The notes below the pieces were generated by a model. The model was not told the origin of the DNA. It saw only the letters and a program-made list of their open reading frames with translations, and did not search any database. Position numbers and translations under genes: made by a program. DNA of 64,000 bases from Limnoperna fortunei (lineage: Eukaryota > Mollusca > Bivalvia > Mytilida > Modiolidae), in the NCBI GenBank assembly GCA_944474755.1, contig OX104114.1:80214623-80278622 (forward strand), read 5' to 3'. Shown here piece after piece: positions 36,588-50,289 of the stretch (positions within the stretch are counted from its first letter, which is position 1; each line of letters opens with the position of its first letter).

Positions 36588-39500
36588 ATGGCGGAATCTA
36601 CCTTCTTATACTGTGTATTGTTAATAGGAATGGTTGGTAAGATATTCTTTTATAGTTTTGTTTGACTTATTTGATATACTTGAATATTCGAATAGACGAA
36701 AATTGCAGTTTAAAACATTAATTAATTATTTACTTATGTAAATACGCGTTACTTATCTTCCTTTCATTGCACAGCCTAGATGTTCTAGATTCAGAGCAAC
36801 TTACATAACACAAAACAAAAAAGCATTTTCTCACGAATTTGGATTTTGAGATTCATATAAGACTTTTAAATGATTTAAAATTTAATCTTCACGAATAAAT
36901 CTCGATGTTAAAAACTAATGAATTGACAAGTTTAAAAAAAATTATGTGGGCAAATAATTGGTTGTCTAGTTAGTAGATTAACATGCTAGCAAGTATAGAT
37001 TATCAATAGAGAGAAAACATTGTTTGCAAGCCACAAGCTGCGGGGATAGCAATTAATGAATCTTTGTACTACATACCAACGGTAAGCAAAATACGCATAA
37101 TTACCTGTGGCAGAATGAGAAATGCAGAATTATTCATATGCTGTTGATTTTTTACTTACAGTTGTAAATTAGGGAATAAAACAAGTTTAATACAAACTGT
37201 TGAATTAGTCTTTAGTTTAAATATTATCAAAGTTAATCACAATGTCATAAATATATGTTATTACTTAAGTAGTAAGAGGTTAATATATAACAATATGCAA
37301 ATCACATCCCGTATGAATCTGAGACCTCCCATACCTGCCAGAGTAATCTAAATTCCAAGAGCAGATATGAGTCTAGGGTTGATACGTTATGAGATCATAT
37401 CATAAACTTTTTGCCATATACCTAAAATCGCTGATATTTCTTCTCTGTTAAATATCTATACAAACTTGATTGATAAGCTTTTAAAGTTTGTATGCAAAAA
37501 CAAACACTTCCCTACTAAGTAGACTGTACTACAATTGATACTAGGGCTGTCGGGTGCGTTTAAAATCAAGTCTAACTCATTTAATTAGTTTATATAAAAT
37601 CTTGCCTCATATATACCGGTAGTTGAATATGAGGTTTAGCTGTTTCATTTAATCTCGTTTTAATAATTGTGGGAGCACATCATTATAATGACAGTGGAAA
37701 AGGCTTTTAATTTGAATATTCATAAATAAAGTACATCGTAATAGCTCTAAAAAGTGTCTCTTACTAAAAATCAGTATGAAATTGCAGGTATTCTGTATGC
37801 GGAATGTCCACCAGGCTGGCTACAGCATGGGTATTCCTGTTACTATTTCAGCGATAATAGGCTTTCATGGGAAATAGCTCAGGTAAGTATATCCACTTAT
37901 ATTTTGCTTGAGGAATGGTCCCACTCAGCCACTTCAGTCAGTATAAGTAACACTAAATTCATACATAAGTCAAAACCACTATAAGATCACATGTATACAG
38001 ACTAAGCTATCTTATGATGAGTCTCTAGTAAATTGCATAGTAACTGAACTTCTTGTTGGATAATATTAATACCCTAGGATCCAAATAATGAACTTTCTGA
38101 GCAGTTCAGAGTAAGAATTAGAACTCAGTGCTCCCAAAAGGGTGACACTGATTGTGCAGGAGGTTCCAACAACCAACATGAGTCCAATAAGGATACATTT
38201 TCTAAAGTAGATTTAGGACTTAAGAAGTGTATTGCAATTCCACATATATTAGCATGATATAATATACCAAAACATGTTTTTATCTGCATATTGTCTTATA
38301 TTTTGGCTTAGAGTAATTGATACGGTCATTCGTCCAATATGTTTATGATTTAAAAAATGAAGAAAAGCAATATTTGTGCACATTGATTTGTTTTCCTGTC
38401 CCAAGTTTCTTTTTCGCCAAAAATCCAGAATGTAAAAGAGACACATTTTAATTAAACAAAATTAATTATTCACAGTTGTTTCCTAAAAGAAATTCTGGTC
38501 TAAAATTGTTTCCAATCTATTAAGAACATAAACACATCGCATAATTAATGTATTGCATCTTTGTTTATTTTCAAACTTTGTTTGAATAATATTTCCTTGT
38601 TGCGTACATATTTTTGATAACTAGACAGTTCATAACCATATCTAGAATGATAATTCCCACTAATAATATCAGTAAGTGGGTGGAACCACAGCTAAAATGT
38701 TCTTCAATTACCCCACATGGACTATACACAGTAGCAGACTTGACAAAAAATTCTCAGACCAGAATGTAAATTTTTAGAATAAATTTATAGAGTGTTTTTT
38801 GCTATCATGAGTTTTAAAATTGTATTTGCGGGCCGTTCAAAAGAAATATACTTGATTAAAGCAGAAGACACAAGTAAACCTAGCTACAACAACTGCCGAC
38901 ACAAGAAAGAGGAATACCAGAAATTGTACAAAAAGAAGTTGTAGTTATTGATAACCGTTTGATAACAGTTTGGGTAAAAAAGGAAAAACAGCAAAAACAC
39001 TTGCAGACTAATAAATCTAACAATATAATTATATCAGTCCAACAGAGAATAGACACCTCCCGTGAGTGTAATTATCTAATGTTTGCTGAATGCCAAAATG
39101 TGAGAAAACAACTCCAAATAAATACTTGACGACAACAAACTCGAATTAGTTTGACACAAATAATAAATAAAGAAAAGGCAAACACGAGATAAATTCTTAT
39201 TTTCCCTTAAACAGGATGTATGTAAGAGCTTCAATGGTTATCTGACCGAAGTGGAAACACAATCGGAGTCCGATTTTCTCGAAACCATATCAAAGGCAAA
39301 TGGGTTAAGTATGTTTCTATACAAACCTTACTTAATATGCAGAAACTAAAACAACTTGCGAGTTATATTAATTTATGCCTTTTATTTTTTTCCGATTCGA
39401 AGGATAAGAATGTTTGGCAATAGTATCGAGAACATTTATATGTGAAACATGGTTGTGATTTAATACAATTGTACGGGATATTCTACAAGTTTTTCATTCC

Positions 39501-41710
39501 CCTTTTATTTTAAATAAGTATGATGGTGCCCGAAAAGAAAGCTAAAATATATTTTGTCAAAAATGCTCATTTCTATATTTAGCAAAATTTTGTTTTATGA
39601 TAATCCACGAATATATGTAAGAAGTATTATAGACATGTATGTAAGGCGAAAATACCAGTACATGGGCACAGGCCAACGTCCGCACCTGATACAAACATGT
39701 ATCTTATTGTCTATGGGGCTTCGGTGGCCGCGTGGTTCAAGTAGTTAGCCATCTACTATTGATAAAGTGCCTGTCAACACAGAGGTAATGCATTCGAGTC
39801 TCACTGCGGACAAGATGTGCTCGACTATAACGATAATAGACGTGGTCGGGGTATAATTCCTTTCTCAATCAATGAAAACAGGACACCATGGTTAAGATAA
39901 AAAAAGTGCTGAACTAGCGTGAAACATCATTCAACAAGCAAAAACTGCCAAATTATCCATTACTTACTTTTTTACACAAGCATGTAAGTGTACAATATTT
40001 TCTGATCAAAGATATTTTAAAACAATATTTTTACCTAATGAAATGTATGAAAATATACAAAGGTTTCGTCCGAAAAATGTGACGAATTTATTAAAAGGTA
40101 TTTTATTGGGGTGATATTGTCTTACTTCCCAAATTTTACTTTCCGCATGTAGGTTTTTTTTTAATTTGTAGACATAATTCCGATTGTAAGAGCAATTTTC
40201 AAGAACCACCTTTTAATTTATATGATTTAAAAAAATTTAGTAACTGATATCAGTTTGATATTTGATACAAATTTCAGCTGTGTACACCATACCATTATAG
40301 TAATAAAAATGAGCATACATAAATGTATTTAGTTGTGAGTGCATCTACATAAATATTATTTTGTTATTATCAACTGTCAAAATATACCTACAAATCCGGA
40401 AACGATCGTGTATGAGAGTAAATTGGTCTGTTTTGTATCTCAGCCAACCTCACGTCATTTAAAACAATGACTTTAGACAAACCCAGATTAATGCGTCCTA
40501 CTGCTGACTTTTTTCATTTTATCAGATACGACCATTATCTATTTCATTCTGATATTTTATAAGGCTACTGGTTAGGCGGTAAAGATGATGTCACTGAAGG
40601 TCATTGGTATTGGGCTTACAGTCATCATCCGTTCGAATATGCAGACTGGGCTCCTGGTGAACCCAATAATCGGGATAATGATGAAGATTGTTTACATCTC
40701 TTTGATGTTCATGCATACCACTGGAATGACTTGCCATGTGCAAATGAGCAACATTTTATATGCGAAACAAGGTTTATACTAATTGAATATATAAATCTAT
40801 GCTTTTACTTGTTTACATATGTAGACAATGTCTATATTAAATTCATTTCATTTTATAATCCTTGGGGGTACTGATGTGAGACTTCCTCGATTTGGATGGT
40901 AAGACATATGCCCGGATCTTTTAATTTATTTGATCAATACATTTTCACGAACTTTGCATTGAGGTCATTAATACGTTCATATAATAATAGCTGGAACATG
41001 TTGTCAGTTTGAGTAATCAAAGAGACAAATCGATTTAAAAAAAAATTATTCACATATTGAATACAGCTTGAACGGTTTTTTACTCAAATTAAGCCTAAAC
41101 CAATCAAGCAATCAAAAACAAATCAAAACTATAAATATAAATAATACGACTTTACTCAATAATAATTAATAACTACCAGCTTCCCTATGTCACACAATGT
41201 CCATGTTTTGCTATGGGAAACCCAAATATCATTCCAAGCAAAATGTAAAATTAGTGTACCATGACACTATTCGACAAAGATTACATCAAATTACATTCGG
41301 TGGTGTAGGCGGAGTTGCGAATAAGATATTGGTACTCAAAGTGTAGCGGACGGACGGATAGACAGAAGGATCCCATCACTATTACCCCTTTTAATGTGAT
41401 GGTATAATAAAATATTTTAGAAATCCGAGCTTTCTATAATTTAAAGTAAAGGAATCATTACATGGTCAATTTTGCGATTGCAAGCATTTTTACTCTGAAT
41501 TGACAGGACAGTGATCAGTTTGTCAATTTATGGATAAAGTGTTTCTTCTATACATGCTTTCATCTAAGTCGGTAACTGTACTCTTAATGCAAAGAACAAT
41601 GTATACAACTTAATTCATTCAATGTTGTGAATATACAGGCTTAGCATATATTTTTTCTTATTATTTTAAAAATTCTAATCAATTTATTTTGTTTCAGATT
41701 CTCTGGATAA
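36588..41710 (+). CDS. C-type lectin D, complete five-exon gene
   Basis: Exons 36588-36636, 37788-37882, 39215-39308, 40564-40771 and 41698-41710 make 152 codons in phases 1, 0, 1, 2. Signal peptide 1-21 (MAESTFLYCVLLIGMV, then GILYA), then one carbohydrate-recognition domain with cysteines 23 and 34 (long-form pair), 51 with 146, and 122 with 138. Other landmarks are WLGG 82-85, EPN 112-114 and WND 133-135. All residues expected for calcium-dependent mannose-type sugar binding are present, so this is predicted to be a functional secreted lectin. Exon 5 adds only FSG before TAA, and its GTTTCAG acceptor is strong. A weak TATA-like AAATAA (about 36554) stands where gene A has its TATA box. A SINE lies in intron 3. 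Role in immunity or biomineralisation is inferred from bivalve relatives. Confidence 0.88.
39715..39940 (+). mobile_element. tRNA-headed SINE in intron 3 of lectin D, diverged
   Basis: Head ggggcttcggtggccgcgtg, then CTGTCAACACAGAGG, cattcgagtctcactgcgg, a shortened centre and a decayed tail ending agtgctgaactagcgtgaaa. It inserted in the same intron as, but in opposite orientation to, the SINE of gene A, so the two events are independent. Confidence 0.7.
41285..41410. repeat. Dispersed repeat with GGACGGACGGATAGACAG
   Basis: Contains ggtggtgtaggcggagttg, then a GGACGGACGGATAGACAG run, then TTTTAATGTGATGGTATAAT. The layout resembles the end of the repeat at 61131-61480. It lies in intron 4 of gene D. 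Confidence 0.4.
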
Positions 41711-42329
41711 GGTCCATAGGTTGTCATACAGATACACAAATTATAGTACATAAAAGATAATATCGCATTAAGTTGTTATTCATACTATAATTATGAATAT
41801 TTCCAAGCATTGCTATAAAATCAAATAATGGCTTTATTATATATTTCCAATGTGTAACATAAAAATTCATCAATTCGGAAAAGATGGGAAAAAGGACAAA
41901 AATGTGTGTGCAACTGGAAAAATATAGTGTGTGTGTAAGTGCTCATTTTGTATCTACAAAGAACTCTAACTCTTATACATCTACAAGAAGGGTCTTTAGC
42001 GTGCATGGAGCGTGGCACTCTTTAAACACGTTACTTACTGTGGTCCTCTGTCAGGCTTTTTGTATTCTGACTTGACAAACCGCAACGAGAGAGTAAAATC
42101 TTTTTCGCCCCAGGGCACGCGCGGGGAACGCGTTATAATTACTAAGTGATCTAAATGGGAACATAATGCAAAAAGAAAACAATTCATTCATTGAGTCATA
42201 GTGTGTCTTTCCTTTTCTCAGCTATCAATTTGACTTCCGTGTAAACATGACGATGAGCTACTCAGGACAACAATTATTGCCATAAGATATTAGCATTCGA
42301 TTTTGAAAACTCACTTCCGTTGTTTTGAT

Positions 42330-43190
42330 GTGATGTCGAAAAGTAAAATGGTTATTTGAATAGCTAATAAGGAAACTTAATACCGAAAAGAAAAAACAGT
42401 GTCGAAAAGGAAAATGGTTCATCTTCCTATTTAAATAGCTAATAGGAAAATTAATAACGAAAAGGTAATCTTTCAATTTCCCATTTAACTATCAAATAGG
42501 AAAATAAATTACAAAAAGGAAAATTATTGTCGGGAAGGATAATTGTTCATTTTCCCATAATATCTTTATCAATAGGAAACTGAATAACGAAAAGAAAATC
42601 TTTCCTATACCATTTAAATATCAAATATGAAAAAAAACCAAAGGAAAAAATTAATGTCGGAAAGTAACACGGGTCATTTTATAATTCAAATAGCGAATAT
42701 GAAACTGAAAAACCAAAAAGAAATTGGTTAATTTTCCCATTCAAATAGCAAATAGGAAAATGAAAAATGAAAAGAAAAATGAATGTCAGATAATTCATTT
42801 GCCTTTTGAATGGCGAAAAGGAAACTGAAAACAAAACGGAAAAAAAATATCGAACAGGAAAATGGTTCATTATCCCATTCGAATACCGAATAAAAAACTA
42901 CACAACGAAAAGAAAAATGAATATCGAAAAGGAACATTTTTCATTCGAATAGAGAATACTAAATAACAAACAGGAAAAAAATGTCGAAAAGAAAATTTTT
43001 TGTATTTTTCCATTCGCACTGTGAATAGGAAAATAAATGATGACATGGAAAATAAAAAATGCTAATGTCAAACAGGAAAATGATGTATTTTCATATTCAA
43101 CATATTAAAAGGAAAATGAATGTTTAAAAGGAAAAAAGCATATCATTTGCCTTTTTGAATATTGATAGGCAAACACAAAAAAGAAAAACA
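42330..43190. repeat. Purine-rich diverged minisatellite
   Basis: About thirteen poorly conserved units of roughly 65 bp built from GTCGAAAAGGAAAATGG, TTCATTTTCCCATTC, AAATAGCAAATAGGAAAATG and AATAACGAAAAGG. Spacing between the GTCGAAAAGG motifs is mostly 66-67 or 126-131 bases. It lies between lectin D and the lectin E pseudogene. The minus-strand frames over it are low-complexity artefacts. Confidence 0.7.
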
Positions 43191-46100
43191 ACTTGAGCTA
43201 CGTTTTTTCTCTTATGGCGAACCCTTAGATTCATATTTTACTAACGTAATGTGGTAGGAATATAGAAAATTACATGTCGTTGATTAATCAAAGAAGGATT
43301 GTTGGTTCCCGTCAAATTTGTGAAATGAGAAGTATTATTCTATTTATTGTTATAAGTTCTTTTGAAATATAATTTAAATATATAATCCAAAACATTTTTG
43401 ACCTGATTGTTGCGCAGTGTAGATCAAGAGTATGAAATAAGGCCTACTGGATTATTCGATGGATAGTATAATTGACCTGGAAACGTGATAAAGCTCAATA
43501 CAATGGGATCGTAAATTGTACTGATAAGGCTAGAATACCCTAGAAGTACATAATATTAACCGTTACATTTAACTATTACTATCTGACTTCACACAAATGT
43601 TTTTCCTTGTATTGCTAATAGAAATAGTTGGTAAGTATTTATTTTTATAATTATAGGAGACTAATACCAATGAATATAAGATTGCTCATCTAAAAGTACC
43701 TTAATTGAAAAATAGTATAGTTAAAATGTTCTTATTTATTACCCATAGATCACATGTCGGATATATTCTAGATTCAGGACAGCATAAATACAATAAAAAC
43801 AAAAACGATTTGAGTCATATCAAAAGTTATACTTGTAATTAACAGAGACTTGATACAAGTTTACAAACAAACGTTTTTAAATACAACAATAGTAGGTTCA
43901 GAAATTTTAAAAAAGTGGTTGTCAAGGAATCTACTATTGAGCTCGCATTTAATGATAATTATTCTGCCCGCCCCAGCTAGCTATACACTAATTCACTAAT
44001 GTGGAACCTTAAATTAGCCTTGTTACCTATGTACAATTAACATATTGAGACGAGTGAAAAAGCATGCTGCATGTTTCTAAATACTAGAACTTTTTTAATA
44101 TTTGCATATAACTATAACATTAAAATAAAAAAAAGACGTTTAACCAAACTTTTAACTTAACCTAAAAATTAATCACAATATCAAACATGTACGTTCTTAT
44201 ATCCCATTCACATTCACGCAGCTGGCTGAATTACGATTTTAAGGAGTTGTATTCATATTTAGAAGTACAAGGGATTTGCTAAAAAAAGAAGAAAAAATAT
44301 AATACAATGTAAAATTGTAGGTACTGTTTACGCGGAATTACCATTAGGCTGGTCACATCATGGGAATTCGACATACATTCAGGGAAGATGCATCTGCGAC
44401 ATCTACCATTGTATAATATTGTGAAATTGTCAAAGTCCCATACAAATCTTGACGAATCAAAATGGCAGTCAAGTAGTCACATATCCATATCATAACAATC
44501 AATCACACCATATATCAAAGGAATCCACTGAGCGCCTTAAGAAGAGATGCGCCTAAAAATGTATTATTGTATCGTGTTATATTGCTGAAATGACCAATAT
44601 CTCATTACTCCTACAAAATTGGACGAATCAAGATGGCAGTAGCGTGCACATGTATGCACAATGACAATTAATTGACAAAATATCAAATCAACCCATCAAG
44701 CGATTTCAGAAGAGATAAGTACTATTATTTTGTAACAAATTGAATGTCAAAAATGATGCAAATTATTATTATTAAGTCTTGCAATTTCGCCTGTTTTGTT
44801 TTCTTTGAATGTGCTCCTATAATAGCTTTTGGCAATGCAGAAATATGCAATCACTAACCAGATCAGTATATTGCAGATAATATCTCAAAATTAGTGCGCT
44901 GGTTTAGCATTAAAATCTATCATTGGCTATCGGAGATCTGACATGACATACTCAGACTAAGTTGTAAGTTTTAAGCATTATTCGAGAACTATGCACAGTA
45001 GAGGTGTAGATGGATGTACTTAAGTCTTGTAAAGATACATAAACCAACAGAAACAATTACAGACTGACAAATATGACAACAGTTATGAACATACGTTGAT
45101 GCATCGCCATGATTGCTGATCTGTTAAGTTTGAGATGTCGGTGTTTCCCTGGGAGAAAACAATTGATCTTTTGAAGCAGAAAAGTATTTTCTTAAGAATT
45201 AAAGGACCATGACAGATCGTTCTACAGATATACAGTCATTTTCAACAATTCTATCAACATTTTAGTTATAAAGATTGTGTTTGTTGTGAAATAAGCATAG
45301 ATACAAACTATGAAAAATTTTCTTTGTTACGTTTACAGGATGTACGTAAGGAGTTCCATGGTTATCTAGCTGAAGTGAAGAAACAGTCGGAATCTCACGC
45401 CTTGAAGCCATAACTATGCCAAGAGGGAAAGGTATGCAACTACTCATAAAATGCAAAACTATTTAGTGACTAACGAAGTTTTGTACAATACACCAAGCTA
45501 TGCCTTATATTTAATAACTTGTTCCTAAACTATTTCAATGAAAAAAGGAAGAGCATACTTTATCCAAATCCTTCCTGAATGATTTCAGTTAAGATTTACT
45601 TCGATCAAATATACACAAGTACGTATTGAAATTGGCAATTTTACTTGCTTCTGTATTTTGGTAGCGTTGTGCAGTAAAAATTATCAATCGATTATCTATA
45701 GCAATCAATAAACAGCTTCCGACCGATTAGTTGATCTTTATCACTAATAGTTAAACTGTTCTGAAATATATATATTAACAGTGTCAATATTTTTTATTTT
45801 TAAAATCGTTTTCATATAAATACAGTAGTCAATTTCTAAATATAAGTTTAAGTGGAGACATAATATAAATGGTGGGTAAATTATGACAACTGACTTGGTT
45901 TATGTTTTGACTTGAGTGTTGAGGTTAAAGAAACAAAGGAGAGTTTAAACGTTCATAAAAATGAGGACTTATAATTCTAAAAGATAATTTGTTTCTACAA
46001 ATCTCAATCGATAAGTCACATTTAGATGGCCAAACAACCGATTTGAAACTTTAATCGAACACCACTAGTTTTTGGTATTTTGTATAAAGCACGATGTAAA

Positions 46101-46999
46101 AGACTTTGTTTCTGTAAGCAAAACAAACGTACAGCATGTCAACCTTCTTCTTCCAAATAAAGACCAAGTGCAGATTAATGTTCAACTTCAAATTGTTTTA
46201 AAAGTAGCATTTGGTTTAAGATATAATATAGCATCCCAAACAAAAAAAGTTAACTTGTGCAAAAATATAAATGACTTCAAATTTTCAACAATATTTTAAG
46301 TACAGAAAAACCTTTTTCACACCCCTATTTACTACACTCGTTTTTTTCAAAATGAAATAAATTCAAAATTCAAATTTTTCAATAGCATTCAAATGACTTC
46401 ACTGCAAAGCCAATAATATTTATAGCCATCACGGAAACATTATACTCGATCTATTTACAAACGCTCTTGTCTTCATGTTATGTGGAAAGGCTGCTACCTG
46501 TTTGCTGAGTTGCAGTTTGACAGCTTTTTACGCGTCAACCCAAATGATGTAAAAATGCCCTATTGGGTTCAAATATGGTAATTTTGATTGTTATAGGGAG
46601 AACAATAACTTGCAAATTGTCTAGAAGTCAACAGTTGCTTGACCTTTCTGCAGCCCACTGTGCTTAAAAACATCAACATAGGTTACTTGTCGCCTGCATG
46701 CGAAGTATTCTCGCATCAAGCGGTGTCAAGTTGTTAGATGAGTTTTCGAACGACGGAGATGGCATCCGACATATTCACACTTCTTCTCCAAAAATTGTGT
46801 CCTCGTAGCTCGTAGTTGATTTAATTATCTTCTTTTGACCTCGCAATTAGTTAAGCAAAACCCGATTATTTTCCAGGGATTCAATTAAGATTTTATATTT
46901 TAATATTCTTAAATAAATAACAATTTATTGAACATTAATGACAAATGAAACATACAAACAACATGCTTACAGTCGCTTTACTTATTGTTTCATGAAAAA

Positions 47000-48340
47000 A
47001 TGTTCAAAGGAAAGATATAAAAAACAGTGCAAATATAACTTTCATTAGTCAAAAAATAAGTTTGAGTGCATACTTCAATTTCATGAACTTAACACATCAT
47101 CACAGGTCAACGTTCAGGGAAAGAAAAGTCACTTTGAAATGTGTTAAACGCAAAATACTCAGTAAGTCGTGTAACCACGCTTCCGATACAGTTCATTAAC
47201 TCTCCTCCTGATGCTGTTGACTAAACGACGAAGTGTAGCATGTGGTAAATTCTGCCATTCATTTTGAATTGCGACACGTAGTTCCTAGACATTTTGACAA
47301 GTATGTGCTCTGTTATTGATTTTACGACCATTGATATCCCACAAATGTTCAATTGGATTCATATCGGGTGACATGGACGACCATGGAAGATGCTCATTAG
47401 CTTCCCTTTTGATAACATCATGTACAATTGCAGCTAGGTGGGGTCTTGCGTTGTCATCCATAAAGATGGGTTTGTTACCAAGTGCATGAGTGTCAAACTG
47501 CGGCACAATAATAGCGTAAATAACGTCATTTCGATATTTTTGCCCTGTCATTGTCCCATCAACCACATACAGATTCAGTTTACCGTCGTATGAAAAGCCT
47601 CCCCACACTGTATTAACACTACCACTGCCAAACACTGTAGAGCTTAGGATGTTGTTCTGGTTGTAAGCAGTGCCTCGTTGTCTCCAAACTCGCATGCGCC
47701 CATCAATATGACGAAGAAGGAATCTGCTTTCGTAGATCCAGTGTACTCCTCGCCAGCTTCAATAATTCCAATGGCTGTGATATCGTGCCCACTCTAAACG
47801 TGCTTGGCGATGTCTCTGTTTCAACAGTCGACGTTTCAAGGGCCGTCAAGCTCTCAACCTTGCATTGTTGTTTAGGCACCTGTTAACTGTTCAAAAGGCG
47901 ACTCTGGTTGCAATATTCCAATCGTCACGAAGATATCCTGCAGTTGCAAATGGTTGGCGCTTGGCTTCACGAACGAGTGCTCTATCCTCCCTTTCAGATG
48001 TTTTTGGTGTTCGACCTGACCTAGCACGTTCCTGGATAGTTCCATCATTTCGATGACGTTTCAGTAGCCGGATACAATACTAAAGTAAATGCCAAAGTGC
48101 TATCTGACGCAAGCTCTGTCCATTATTACGCATTCCAACGATCTGCCACTTCCCAGCTTCACTTAATGTCCGTCTAGGCATTGTAAAAATGCACAGATGA
48201 AGTCGAAAAAGATCAGGAGATGAACACTAAATCGAGGCTTTTAGGCGTGCTCGGCTACCAATGGCAAACTGGTTTTGCTATTTAAAGATCTACATGAGGA
48301 GTGAATAAAAGTAACTTTCCGGTCCTCGAATGATTGATTT
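47000..48340 (-). mobile_element. Tc1/mariner-type DNA transposon, decayed
   Basis: The extent is set around the transposase remnant at 47285-48181. Possible decayed terminal repeats are AACTTTCATTAGTC near 47040 and, in reverse complement, TACTTTTATTCACTC near 48310, with only about 10 of 14 positions equal; treat the ends as approximate. It inserted in intron 3 of the lectin E pseudogene. Confidence 0.65.
47285..48181 (-). pseudogene. Tc1-like transposase, inactivated
   Basis: Minus strand. It starts at ATG 48181 with MPRRTLSEAGKWQIVGM (helix-turn-helix region) and reaches a TAG about 34 codons in. Frameshifts follow, then a long open stretch of 136 codons with RVWRQRGTAY, VWGGFSYDGKLNL, FMDDNARPH and SPDMNPIEHLWD. 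These are the DDE landmarks of Tc1 transposases: the second Asp is in DDNARPH and the Glu in NPIEHLW. The first catalytic Asp is lost: the usual DESRF reads YESRF at about 47733. The element cannot transpose itself. Confidence 0.85.
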
Positions 48341-48401
48341 AGTACATAAATAACACACAGTTAATATTCATTCCGATTTTTGAAATTATATCAAAAAAAT
48401 T

Positions 48402-50289
48402 GTAGGTGTTGGCGAGGTGTATATATATGGGTATCTATTCTCTGCAACATGAATATTGATAAGCAAGACTCACGTTTCTTACCTTTTACACAATGGAATC
48501 CTTGCAGGTCAAGTAAGACGTCTCTTTACTGCGCTTAAGTACTTATTGCATAGACAATGTCTGACTATATATGTGCAGATATTTGTCGTCGACTTTGCAC
48601 ATTTGATGCTGTATCTGTTGCAGTCACGTTCTGGGTTCTTAGGACTAAAGGGAATTATCCGGATGTTGCAAGTTTTAATACTAATTTGTTACTAGGCCGG
48701 CATGAATATTGACAGTAAGCTACTGTACAATATTGCCGGTACTGTTGAAATAGTTAATAATCGTGTTCCGGTGAACAGGGTAAAGTCTGTAATTATTTTG
48801 AAGTCTGTAAGTATCGCCCCCCCTAAAATTAAAATTGTTCTTCATGTCGGTTATTGTTTTACTTGCCAATGTAGGTGTTGGCGAGGTGTATATATATGGG
48901 TATCTATTCTCTGCAACATGAATATTGATAAGCAAGACTCACGTTTCTTACCTTTTACACAATGGAATCCTTGCAGGTCAAGTAAGACGTCTCTTTACTG
49001 CGCTTAAGTACTTATTGCATAGACAATGTCTAACTATATGTGTGCAGATATTTGTCGTTGACTTTGCACATTTGATGCTGTATCTGTTGCAGTCACGTTC
49101 TGGGTTCTTAGGACTAAAGGGAATTATCCGGATGTTGCAAGTTTTAATACTAATTTGTTACTAGGCCGGCATGAATATTGACAGTAAGCTACTGTACAAT
49201 ATTGCCGGTACTGTTGAAATAGTTAATAATCGTGTTCCGGTGAACAGGGTAAAGTCTGTAATTATTTTGAAGTCTGTAAGTATCGCCCCCCCCCTAAAAT
49301 TAAAATTGTTCTTCATGTCGGTTATTGTTTTACTTGCCAATGTAGGTGTTGGCGAGGTGTATATATATGGGTATCTATTCTCTGCAACATGAATATTGAT
49401 AAGCAAGACTCACGTTTCTTACCTTTTACACAATGGAATCCTTGCAGGTCAAGTAAGACGTCTCTTTACTGCGCTTAAGTACTTATTGCATAGACAATGT
49501 CTAACTATATGTGTGCAGATATTTGTCGTTGACTTTGCACATTTGATGCTGTATCTGTTGCAGTCACGTTCTGGGTTCTTAGGACTAAAGGGAATTATCC
49601 GGATGTTGCAAGTTTTAATACTAATTTGTTACTAGGCCGGCATGAATATTGACAGTAAGCTACTGTACAATATTGCCGGTACTGTTGAAATAGTTAATAA
49701 TCGTGTTCCGGTGAACAGGGTAAAGTCTGTAATTATTTTGAAGTCTGTAAGTATCGCCCCCCCCCCCTAAAATTAAAATTGTTCTTCATGTCGGTTATTG
49801 TTTTACTTGCCAATGTAGGTGTTGGCGAGGTGTATATATATGGGTATCTATTCTCTGCAACATGAATATTGATAAGCAAGACTCACGTTTCTTACCTTTT
49901 ACACAATGGAATCCTTGCAGGTCAAGTAAGACGTCTCTTTACTGCGCTTAAGTACTTATTGCATAGACAATGTCTAACTATATATGTGCAGATATTTGTC
50001 GTTGACTTTGCACATTTGATGCTGTATCTGTTGCAGTCACGTTCTGGGTTCTTAGGACTAAAGGGAATTATCCGGATGTTGCAAGTTTTAATACTAATTT
50101 GTTACTAGGCCGGCATGAATATTGACAGTAAGCTACTGTACAATATTGCCGGTACTGTTGAAATAGTTAATAATCGTGTTCCGGTGAACAGGGTAAAGTC
50201 TGTAATTATTTTGATGTCTGTAAGTATCGCCCCCCCCCCCTTAAAATTAAAATTGTTCTTCATGTCGGTTATTGTTTTACTTCCCAATG
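48402..50289 (+). repeat. Four tandem units of about 470 bp
   Basis: Units start at 48402, 48871, 49342 and 49815 with gtaggtgttggcgaggtgta; periods are 469, 471 and 473. Units are almost identical apart from a C run (7, 9, 11 and 11 C) and a few substitutions. Each unit carries the same 79-codon open frame because of the duplication. I see no conserved protein features in it and do not call it a gene. The array follows the Tc1-like element inside the lectin E intron. Confidence 0.95.

Noticed and set aside
42258..42937. Phe-rich minus-strand frames
   Set aside because: Low-complexity translation of the purine-rich minisatellite.
48456..50108. The same 79-codon open frame in each of four tandem units, a possible tandem gene family
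   Set aside because: It is a by-product of almost identical tandem DNA. Frames also occur on the other strand, there is no recognisable domain, splice context or codon-level conservation, and substitutions are not biased to third positions.
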